Positions 16,601 to 23,640 of a stretch of DNA of 61,563 nt are shown piece after piece (position 1 is the stretch's first letter; every line of letters starts with the position of its first letter). The position numbers were made by a program, and so were the translations under genes. Source of the stretch: CALZIK01 sp046756565 (GTDB lineage Bacteria; Acidobacteriota; Thermoanaerobaculia; Multivoradales; JAHEKO01); NCBI GenBank assembly GCA_046756565.1, contig JBHHWO010000006.1, forward strand, positions 1 through 61,563, read 5' to 3'. The notes under the pieces are model-generated. The model searched no databases, had not been told where the DNA came from, and saw only the letters and a program-made list of their open reading frames with translations.

Positions 16601-17217
16601 CCGATCGACTTCGCCTGCCGCAGTGCAGCCTGGAACGCCGTCCGAAGCTCAGGATCCTCACCACCCCAGTCCAGAGCCTCCTTGTAGAGCTTGGCCGCCT
16701 CGACGTACAGGCCGCCCTCGTCGAAGGCCTCGGCCGCCGCTCTTAGATACGCGGCGTTCATCGGCTCGAGCTCACACGCCTTGGCCAGAGCCGAGCGCGC
16801 GCGGGCCTTGCCGCCGGGGCGCTTTTGATGGGCCAAGCCGAGGTTGTACCATGCTTTGCCGCTGCCGGCATCCTCGCGCGTGGCCCGCTCGAGCAACTCT
16901 ATCGCCTGCGTCAGGTTGTCGGCTCGCAGGGCCTCGAGGCCTCGGGCGATGTAGGCCCGTGCGGCTTCCTCGGAAGTGCCTTGCTGGGCCAACGACGGTC
17001 GCTTCAGCTCGAGATCGAGCTGGCGGCGCCGTTCTCTGTCGGTGAGAATGTTGAAGGCCTGGGTGATCTCCTGGAACTCCTCCTCGGCTCGGACCTTCTG
17101 GTCGCCCTGAAAGCGATCGGGGTGCCGTTCCCGGGCCAACTCCAGGAATCGTTGACGAACCTGCTTCTCGGTCGCGTTCTGGGATACGCCCAGGACGGCG
17201 TAATAGTCCTTCGCCAT
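16597..17217 (-). CDS. J-domain protein with C-terminal TPR repeats
   Basis: 206 aa. Residues about 1-68 are a DnaJ domain (DYYAVLGVSQNATEKQVRQR) with an intact HPD motif (RERHPDRF), so it could stimulate an Hsp70. Residues about 90-200 are alpha-helical TPR-like repeats (ALRADNLTQAIELLERATRE, GKAWYNLGLAHQKRPGGKAR, KACELEPMNAAYLRAAAEAF). There is no zinc-finger or client-binding DnaJ C-terminal domain, so this is a specialised co-chaperone or scaffold, not DnaJ itself. It is translationally coupled to the phosphatase and lies downstream of a helical-repeat gene. Confidence 0.9.
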   Translation of the reverse strand: MAKDYYAVLGVSQNATEKQVRQRFLELARERHPDRFQGDQKVRAEEEFQEITQAFNILTDRERRRQLDLELKRPSLAQQGTSEEAARAYIARGLEALRADNLTQAIELLERATREDAGSGKAWYNLGLAHQKRPGGKARARSALAKACELEPMNAAYLRAAAEAFDEGGLYVEAAKLYKEALDWGGEDPELRTAFQAALRQAKSIG

Positions 17218-17265
17218 TTCTAAAGCTCTTTCTGCGCAGTCGCGCTCCCGCCCGCCTAGGCCCGC

Positions 17266-18294
17266 CTAGGATCGCTTCATTCTATACAACCGCTTTGCGG
17301 TGCTTCGAACCGCGTTGGCGACGTTGCGGTCTCGCGCGAGACCCTGGAGATCGCGAACCGCGAGCCGAGGAACGAGCCTGGCGGCGAGCCCGGCGGGTGT
17401 TCTCGGGTTCTTGACCAGGGCGAGCACGATCGAGTACTTGCGGATCCAGTTCCGCTGCTTGGCGATGGCGTCGAGGACCTCCGAGATCACGGCCCGGTTG
17501 TTGGCAATGTGCTCGACCTCCAGCTCGTTCATCGGGTTGTTCCGGAGAACCGAAGTCGCAACCATCGGGTTCGGATCCTTGACCAGGATGTTGCGCAGCG
17601 CCTTGGACGCTCCCCGCGTCAGCCGGAGGCGGACCGGTATCGGCAGGGAGCGGACCTGGGATTCGGTCAGGCCGACGGTCTCGTCGCTCTCGCCGTCGGC
17701 CGGAACCGCGTCACGCACTTCCTCGATCGCCTCGACCAGCTCTTCCTCCGTGATGGCGTCGGCGTCCTCTTCGAGCTCCGCCCTGGTCTGTACCGGCCGC
17801 TTGTCTCGCGGCAGCAGATGCTCGCGGTACTCGTTGATCCGCCGTTTGGTGAACGCGTTCGCCGTCGGGTTCTGCTCGAGATCGACGAGAACCTCGGGAT
17901 GCTCGACGATCACGTCCTGCCGCAGCAGGATGAGCTCCTGGATCTCGGGCTCCACACTTCGAGCGAGCTCACCCAGCACAGCGGGCGGGGTCTGCCGGAA
18001 TCGCACGATTGCTTCGAGCACGAGCGGATGCCGCAGGTTCCGGCTGAAGTAGGACAGCACCTCGGGGCGGGTGCCCTCTTCGACGAGGGCGGTGGCGATC
18101 CTGGGTTCCAGCCCGGCCAGTGACTCGACCGCCTTGCTCGCGACCTCCGCGTCCGTGGACTCGGTGAGCCGCACCTGGAGCGGTATCAGCTCGATTGGCT
18201 CCATTGGCAACAGGCCCGAAGCCGCCAGTAGGCGCGCTTCCTGGCTGCCCTCGAGCACCTCGCGCGCCAGTCCTTCGAAGACGGTGTCGGTCAT
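17266..18294 (-). CDS. Helical-repeat protein of unknown function (first of two relatives)
   Basis: 342 aa, not recognised as a named family. Helical repeats with recurring Asn-Pro turns are seen: VDLEQNPTAN, VLRNNPMNELEVEHIANNRA, ALVKNPRTPAGLAARLV. They resemble HEAT, leucine-rich-variant or DUF2336-like arrays. An acidic linker at about residues 195-235 (EELEEDADAITEEELVEAIE) divides two repeat blocks. The C-terminus is basic (RSTAKRLYRMKRS). No signal peptide or membrane segment. The start at ATG 18294 overlaps the rodZ stop (ATGA); the open frame upstream is only the shadow of rodZ. Its C-terminal block matches the gene at 19207-19959. Confidence 0.8.
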   Translation of the reverse strand: MTDTVFEGLAREVLEGSQEARLLAASGLLPMEPIELIPLQVRLTESTDAEVASKAVESLAGLEPRIATALVEEGTRPEVLSYFSRNLRHPLVLEAIVRFRQTPPAVLGELARSVEPEIQELILLRQDVIVEHPEVLVDLEQNPTANAFTKRRINEYREHLLPRDKRPVQTRAELEEDADAITEEELVEAIEEVRDAVPADGESDETVGLTESQVRSLPIPVRLRLTRGASKALRNILVKDPNPMVATSVLRNNPMNELEVEHIANNRAVISEVLDAIAKQRNWIRKYSIVLALVKNPRTPAGLAARLVPRLAVRDLQGLARDRNVANAVRSTAKRLYRMKRS

Positions 18295-19088
18295 CGCGCC
18301 GGGTCTTTCGAGTCCGCTTCCGGAAGGCTGATGACGATGTCGCGGGCGATGCTCCCGGACCGCACGGAGAGGTCGTACGGCTCGCCGTTGACCTCGACGT
18401 GCACGCCGGCCGGATTGCCAAGCGTCAAGCGGACCTCCTGGTTGGCCTCCAATCGCATCGCCTCTCCTTGGACGTGCAACTCGCTTATCCGGCGCTGCCC
18501 GTCGACCGCCGCCTCGACCCAGCAATCCGCCGTGAAGTCCATGGTGACGATCAGTGGTGCCTTCTCCACCTCGACTTCGGGCTCGGGCTGCGGAGGCCGG
18601 GGAGGCAAGACCGGAGCCGCGATCGCCGGCGGCGCCTCCTGCCGGCGCTCCTGATTTCCGCCCCAGTAGATCAGGAACGCGATCAGGGCAAGTGCGATCA
18701 CCAGAGCAACGATCAGGATCCAGCTGTGTCTTCTGTCGGTGTCGGACCGGGCCGGCAAACTGTCCTCCTGGACGGACTCCGGACTCTCCGACGCCTGTAA
18801 AGCGGTCAGATACGAGTTGACGACCTCGTCCGAGTCGAGACCTACGAACTTCGCGTACTCGCGCAGGAAGCCCTTGGCGAAGACAGGCGCGGGCAGCACG
18901 TCGAAACGGTCCTCCTCGAGTGCCTCGAGATAGCGGATGCTGATTTTGGTCGCGTCGGCGATCTCTCGCAGCGGAACCTCCCGGATCTGGCGCTGGCTTC
19001 TCAGCCAGGAGCCGAAACTGGCCGCCTCTCGCTTTTGGTCTTCCTCCCAGGGAGGCTGGCGGTTGCTAGTTCCGGTCACCACAGACAC
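18291..19088 (-). CDS. rodZ: RodZ-like cytoskeletal anchor (HTH, membrane segment, DUF4115)
   Basis: 265 aa. An N-terminal helix-turn-helix of the RodZ type (residues about 25-90: SQRQIREVPLREIADATKIS, RYLEALEEDRFDVLPAPVF, KGFLREYAKFVGLD) is followed by one membrane helix (about 121-140, WILIVALVIALALIAFLIYW). A Pro/Glu linker then leads to a periplasmic DUF4115 domain (IVTMDFTADCWVEAAVDGQR). RodZ links MreB filaments to the wall-elongation machinery. Here it is embedded between two related helical-repeat genes, not next to the usual tRNA-modification genes. Confidence 0.9.
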   Translation of the reverse strand: MSVVTGTSNRQPPWEEDQKREAASFGSWLRSQRQIREVPLREIADATKISIRYLEALEEDRFDVLPAPVFAKGFLREYAKFVGLDSDEVVNSYLTALQASESPESVQEDSLPARSDTDRRHSWILIVALVIALALIAFLIYWGGNQERRQEAPPAIAAPVLPPRPPQPEPEVEVEKAPLIVTMDFTADCWVEAAVDGQRRISELHVQGEAMRLEANQEVRLTLGNPAGVHVEVNGEPYDLSVRSGSIARDIVISLPEADSKDPAR

Positions 19089-19206
19089 CAGTCGATCATC
19101 GCCGACAAGCGGCGGTTAACTCTATTGGGGGTCGCCACGACGGTCAAATGGCCCGCCGAGCGGGCTGGCCGTCTCCAGGATCCGGCGCCGCGGCCCGGTG
19201 CGGGGC

Positions 19207-19959
19207 TCAGATAGGAGATTCGGCCGGATCGATACCCAGCAACAGCCCGGCGCGCCGCCGGACCGCGGCAGCGAGGCGGGTGTCCTTGCGCAGGTCCCGG
19301 AGATCGGGCTTGTTCAGATACACCAGCAGCTTGAGCGCGGTGTCCGCGTGAGCGCGCGGATTGCGGGCGATCGCCACCCGCACCGAGTATCTCCTTCCCC
19401 ACTTTCGATCCCCGGCGATCCGGGCCAGAACCTCGGGTCTCGCCTCGTCGCTGTGAAGCAAGGGCGCCAGCAGACCCTCGGTCATCCTCGGATTCTCGAG
19501 CAGGGCGCCGATCACCCGCAGATGCGGGTCGCGAAGCAGCCTGGAGATGACGCCCGGACCCGCCTTCCGAGCGATCGCGACCCGCTCTCCGATGCCCAGT
19601 TTCGGCAGGCGCTCGGCCAGGCGGCGGTCCGCTGCGAGGCGGACGCGAGGCCGAACCCGGGCGTTGCTCCCCAGCTCAACCAGATCGCGCCAATAGAGAG
19701 CCGGTACCAGGTTGAGCGCGCGCGGCTCGGGCGTCTGGGAGTGCAGGGCGAGCGCCCGCTGCACCTCGTGCGATGACAGCAGACGGCGCTCCCCGAGAAT
19801 AAGCTCGATCACTCGAGTCGAAACGTACGGATTCAGCAGCACCGTTCGTACGGTCTCCGGGTCGATGTTGTCCAGCTCCGCCTGCAACAGCTCGATCAAC
19901 TCCTGCTCGCCACATTCTCGAAGCCGAGCGACCAGCTGGGCGCGACCCGCCGAGTCCAT
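19207..19959 (-). CDS. Helical-repeat protein of unknown function (second of two relatives)
   Basis: 250 aa, alpha-helical repeats with the same spacing of Asn-Pro turns as the product of 17266-18294 (VLLNPYVSTRVIELIL, RDPHLRVIGALLENPRMTEG, RYSVRVAIARNPRAHADTAL). The last 55 residues align with that protein's C-terminus: RYSVRVAIARNPR against KYSIVLALVKNPR, and LRDLRKDTRLAAAVRRRAG against LQGLARDRNVANAVRSTAK. No signal peptide. It sits first in the minus-strand block, 118 bp upstream of rodZ, and its start is 40 bp from the divergent greA-like start. Function unknown. Confidence 0.75.
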   Translation of the reverse strand: MDSAGRAQLVARLRECGEQELIELLQAELDNIDPETVRTVLLNPYVSTRVIELILGERRLLSSHEVQRALALHSQTPEPRALNLVPALYWRDLVELGSNARVRPRVRLAADRRLAERLPKLGIGERVAIARKAGPGVISRLLRDPHLRVIGALLENPRMTEGLLAPLLHSDEARPEVLARIAGDRKWGRRYSVRVAIARNPRAHADTALKLLVYLNKPDLRDLRKDTRLAAAVRRRAGLLLGIDPAESPI

Positions 19960-19999
19960 TGCGATACTCTACCCTGCCGAAGCGGGGCCAGAATCCGCC

Positions 20000-22090
20000 A
20001 TGAGCCTGCCCAAGACCACACGCAAACACATCGAAGCGCAGAACTTCGAAGCCGTCGAAGACGAGTGGCTCAACCGCCTGGGAGAGGATTCCACCAACCT
20101 CGACTTCTTCACGACCACGGCGCGCGCGCTGGCCGCCAGCGACGGCGCAAGAGTCGCCAGGCAGCTGGTGGAGCTTCTCGACGAGCAACTCACATCCGAG
20201 GAGCGGTGGGAGGACCGGCTGCGGCTACTGGAGTCGACCGGAGAGATCTCCTTCGATCCCAATCAGCTGAATCGTGAGATCCGGGCGACTCTCGCCAAGG
20301 TCTACTCCGACAGCGACGTCGTCGAGACCCTGATCGAGAAGCTCGGGCTGCGCAAAGCCGTCGAGGACGTCCCCAGGATGTGGCAGAAAGTCCGGCGCCT
20401 GCGGGGAGTGCTCTCGTACGACGTCGGCGCGATCGTGCGCATGGAAGGCAAGGGCGTCGGGCGCGTCGTCCAGGTCAACGTCGAGCTCGAGAAGCTCAAG
20501 GTGGACTTCGAGACCCATCCGGGCCTCAGCATTGGCTTCGGCGCCGCAGCCAAGGTCCTCGAGCCTCTCGACGAGGATCACTTCCTGCGACGCAAGGTCG
20601 AGAATCCCGGTGAACTCGAAAAGCTCGCGGAATCCAGCCCGTCCGAGCTGCTCCGGTTGATTCTGATGAGCCAGCCGAAGCAGACTGCCGCCCAGATCAA
20701 GGCCTCGGTTGCCGGGCTGATCGCCGACAAGGCCTGGGCCTCGTGGTGGTCGCGAGCGCGCAACCATCCCCAGCTCGTGTCTTCTGGCAAAGGCGCACGC
20801 CAGAACTACAGCTGGGCGGAAACCGCGGCCGCTGCGGGCGAGGAAATGCGCGCGCAATTCGCGCGCGCGGAGCTCAAGCAGCAGCTCGAGATCTTCCTGC
20901 GCGAGGCCAGGCGCAATCCCGAGTCGGCGAGGGAGGTGGCCGAGATCCTCCTAGCCGAGGCCGAAGCCAAGAAGGACGTCCATCCGGGCGATGCCATTCG
21001 AATCCTCGCGGCTCTCGATCGGTCGGGGGTCTCGACCGAGGCGCCGGCCTTCTCGGTCGACGAGATTCTGCGCGATGCCGCCGAAGCCACGGTCGTAATC
21101 CGCTCCATCGAAGACCGGGCTCTGAGGCTAGCCTGTCTCGAGCGCATCCCGGAGCTGCGCGATGACTGGCCCCGGATCTACGCCAACGTCTTGAATACCG
21201 AGCCGGATGCGCCCATCTTAGGGATCCTGTTCGAGCGGCTCTGGGACGCGGATCGCCAGCAGGCGGAAGAGCTCGTAGACCGGATCCTGAGTCAGCCCGC
21301 CAAGCGCCCTGTGGCCTTCCTGTGGCTGATGCAGAACCTGGAGGGCAAGCCGTATTTCGGGGACCGCAATCCGGCCCGCGCCCTGGGCCAGCTCCTGCGT
21401 GCCAAGGGCCTCACCGAGTTCTCGAAGTACAGGACGCCGCTCAAGAAGATCCTCGACGATGGCGCAGTGACCCACGCGCTCATCCTGCGCCTCGAGCCCG
21501 AGCACGCCGAGAGCGTGATGGAGCTGTTCGAGCGGACCGCGCTTGAGGAGTATCTTCGCGACCGCCTCCTGACCGCCCTGCACATGAGGTTCCCCGACCT
21601 GAGCACCGCGGTCTCCGACTCACTCTATGCAACCGTCGAGGTCATCGACGAGAAGCGAGCCGAGCTCAAGAACCTCCTGGAAATCGAGATCCCCGCGAAC
21701 CGGCGTGCCATCGAAGAGGCTCGGGAGCTCGGCGACCTGCGGGAGAACTTCGAGTACAAGTCGGCGCGCTCGCGCCACGAGTACCTCTCTGCGCGGGTCG
21801 GAAACCTGGAGCGCGACCTCGCGCGGGCCCAACCTATCGCCTTCGATCGGATCGATGGCTCGCAGGTGCGAATCGGCGCGACCGTCGTGCTTTCGAGCGC
21901 CGACGGAGACGGGTCGACCCGGGAGATCTCCGTTCTGGGCCCCTGGGAGAGCAATCCGGACCTGGGAATCCTCTCCTACGAGTCCGACGCCGGACAGAAC
22001 CTGCTCGGCAAGAGCTCGGGCGATCAGATCGAGTTGGGGCGCGATCGCTGGCGGATCGAGTCGATTGAGCCCTGGAAGAGCCCGGCCTAG
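20000..22090 (+). CDS. Long GreA-domain transcription factor
   Basis: 696 aa, start ATG 20000. The last 160 residues or so are a full GreA/GreB module. The coiled-coil tip ARELGDLRENFEYKSAR keeps the Asp and Glu (GDLxEN) needed for RNA polymerase transcript cleavage. The C-terminal globule has GATVVLSSADGD, VLGPWESNPDLGILSYESD and LLGKSSGDQIE. The 540 residues before it are helical and unlike ordinary GreA (about 158 aa). They include a possible SH3-like segment (SYDVGAIVRMEGKGVGRVVQ). Very long GreA proteins are known from Chlamydiae and some other phyla. It stands alone, divergent from the helical-repeat gene. Confidence 0.85.
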   Translation: MSLPKTTRKHIEAQNFEAVEDEWLNRLGEDSTNLDFFTTTARALAASDGARVARQLVELLDEQLTSEERWEDRLRLLESTGEISFDPNQLNREIRATLAKVYSDSDVVETLIEKLGLRKAVEDVPRMWQKVRRLRGVLSYDVGAIVRMEGKGVGRVVQVNVELEKLKVDFETHPGLSIGFGAAAKVLEPLDEDHFLRRKVENPGELEKLAESSPSELLRLILMSQPKQTAAQIKASVAGLIADKAWASWWSRARNHPQLVSSGKGARQNYSWAETAAAAGEEMRAQFARAELKQQLEIFLREARRNPESAREVAEILLAEAEAKKDVHPGDAIRILAALDRSGVSTEAPAFSVDEILRDAAEATVVIRSIEDRALRLACLERIPELRDDWPRIYANVLNTEPDAPILGILFERLWDADRQQAEELVDRILSQPAKRPVAFLWLMQNLEGKPYFGDRNPARALGQLLRAKGLTEFSKYRTPLKKILDDGAVTHALILRLEPEHAESVMELFERTALEEYLRDRLLTALHMRFPDLSTAVSDSLYATVEVIDEKRAELKNLLEIEIPANRRAIEEARELGDLRENFEYKSARSRHEYLSARVGNLERDLARAQPIAFDRIDGSQVRIGATVVLSSADGDGSTREISVLGPWESNPDLGILSYESDAGQNLLGKSSGDQIELGRDRWRIESIEPWKSPA

Positions 22091-22092
22091 TC

Positions 22093-22105
22093 GGGGGGGG
22101 GGGGG
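22093..22105. repeat. Homopolymeric tract of 13 G
   Basis: Thirteen consecutive G residues lie in the 16-bp gap between the greA-like stop and the anti-sigma stop. The tract is non-coding, so length changes would not shift either frame. It could also be a sequencing or assembly artefact in length. Confidence 0.9.
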
Positions 22106-22106
22106 A

Positions 22107-22970
22107 CTACTCCGGATAGACGACTTCGACCACTCGCTCGCGTAGGCGCAGGCGAACCCGGCCGAGCTCGGAAAAGGGCTCCAGCTCATCGCCGGACTCC
22201 GAGTCCCCGAATCGGACCAGTACGTCGGGCAACGTCTCCTCGAGCCCGCGCTCGATCCAGATACCGTTGGACTCGACGAAGGTGCGGCCCTCGATCGATC
22301 GCACGAGAGCCTCCGTATCGGCCGGAGCATCGGCCAGGGCAGGCGCCGCCACCGACCGGCGTCTCGCCAGCTCATCGAGCTTCGCTTCGGATTCGGCGAC
22401 CTTCGCCGGTTCGAGGCCGGCATCCGCATTGGCGTCGTTTTCACGCTCTCCGGCCTGCCGTTCCGAGTCAAGCTCCGCAACTCGTTCGTCGGCGGCCCCA
22501 CCGACAATCTCCTTCCGAGCGCGAGCCTCACCGGCTGTCTCCTCGCTCGGAGCCGTTTCGGCCTCCTCGGCAGGCAGTGATGCCACCACCACGCGAGTCG
22601 ACCGAGCGTCACGCTCGGCCAGGCCGTACGAGAACAGGTAGAGAATCGCTCCGAGCGCCAGAACCACAGCAAACGCCGGCGCCAAAACCGGCTGCCGCAG
22701 CCAGCGCCCGAGGCTGCGCTCGATGTCCAGCCCGCGGGATTCCTCGAGGGAGGTGAGGCGAATCCGTCGCTCCGTTGCCATTCCGAGCGTGGAGGGCGGA
22801 GCCACCGATTCCAGCCGGCGGACGGTGTCCGCCACCGAGCGCAGTCCGGCCAACGTCTTGCGGCACTGGCTGCACTCTTCGAGGTGATCCTCCACCAGCC
22901 GCAGTTGTCTCGGCGTCACCTCCTGGTCGAGGTAGCTGGACAGCAATTCGAGTGCGAGATGGCCGCTCAT
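22107..22970 (-). CDS. Membrane anti-sigma factor with zinc-finger domain
   Basis: 287 aa. The N-terminal zf-HC2/ZAS-type domain (residues about 1-45) contains EDHLEECSQCRKTLAGL, the His-x3-Cys-x2-Cys anti-sigma signature. A single membrane helix (about residues 83-103, LAPAFAVVLALGAILYLFSY) leads to a long, acidic, low-complexity extracytoplasmic region and a C-terminal segment rich in Glu/Arg. The ATG at 22970 overlaps the sigma-factor stop (ATGA), so this start is preferred over the in-frame ATG at 22988. It should hold the adjacent sigma factor inactive until an envelope signal arrives. Confidence 0.9.
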   Translation of the reverse strand: MSGHLALELLSSYLDQEVTPRQLRLVEDHLEECSQCRKTLAGLRSVADTVRRLESVAPPSTLGMATERRIRLTSLEESRGLDIERSLGRWLRQPVLAPAFAVVLALGAILYLFSYGLAERDARSTRVVVASLPAEEAETAPSEETAGEARARKEIVGGAADERVAELDSERQAGERENDANADAGLEPAKVAESEAKLDELARRRSVAAPALADAPADTEALVRSIEGRTFVESNGIWIERGLEETLPDVLVRFGDSESGDELEPFSELGRVRLRLRERVVEVVYPE

Positions 22971-23542
22971 ATCCTTGTCTCCAACCATTTGCGCAATTGC
23001 TCGCGGCCGCGCGCGATCCGCGACCGCACCGTGCCGATCCGCACACCGAGCACGGAGGCGATCTCAGCGTAGCTCATGCCTTCGAAGTCCCTGAGCAAAA
23101 CCGCCTCGCGGTAGTGGCCAGGCAGCCGTGTCAGGCCGTCGCGTACCGCGGCGGAGAGATCCGTCGCCACCATCCAGTCCTCGGGCGAACGATTCTCGTC
23201 GCTCGTGCGCTCCAGCTCAGCCTCGCCGTCATCGATCTGACGTGCCAATCGCCGGCCGCGGCGCCGCAGCCGGGTGTTGCTGCAGTTGAGCGCGATCCGG
23301 AATATCCAGGTCTTGAGAGACGACCGTCCCTTGAACTTCTTCAGGTGCCGGTACGCGCGGACGAAGGTCTCCTGGGTAATGTCTTCGGCATCAGCCGGGT
23401 TTCCACTCATGCGCAGTGCCAGGTTGTAGACCATCGTCTCGAATTCGCTGTAGAGCTCGCCGAACGCTTCCGTATCGCCCTGCCGATGGCGCTCCAGGAG
23501 GGTCGCCTCGTCCGTCAAGCTAGCTGATGCCGATAGCGCCAT
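22967..23542 (-). CDS. ECF-type RNA polymerase sigma factor
   Basis: 191 aa, start ATG 23542 (MALSASASL). Region 2 is visible as GDTEAFGELYSEFETMVYNL, ALRMSGNPADAEDITQETFV and RAYRHLKKFKGRSSLKTWIF. Region 4 is LPGHYREAVLLRDFEGMSYA plus EIASVLGVRIGTVRSRIARG. Regions 1 and 3 are missing, as expected for ECF sigmas. It is translationally coupled to its membrane anti-sigma. Target promoters cannot be identified from the window. Confidence 0.95.
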   Translation of the reverse strand: MALSASASLTDEATLLERHRQGDTEAFGELYSEFETMVYNLALRMSGNPADAEDITQETFVRAYRHLKKFKGRSSLKTWIFRIALNCSNTRLRRRGRRLARQIDDGEAELERTSDENRSPEDWMVATDLSAAVRDGLTRLPGHYREAVLLRDFEGMSYAEIASVLGVRIGTVRSRIARGREQLRKWLETRI

Positions 23543-23640
23543 GGATTTCCGGGACCCGGGCTGGTGTCGTTCGCCTCCCATACTTGAGACCCCAGCTTTG
23601 CACGGAAAGTTCCAGGCCGCCGGCGGTACGGCCGAGCCCG

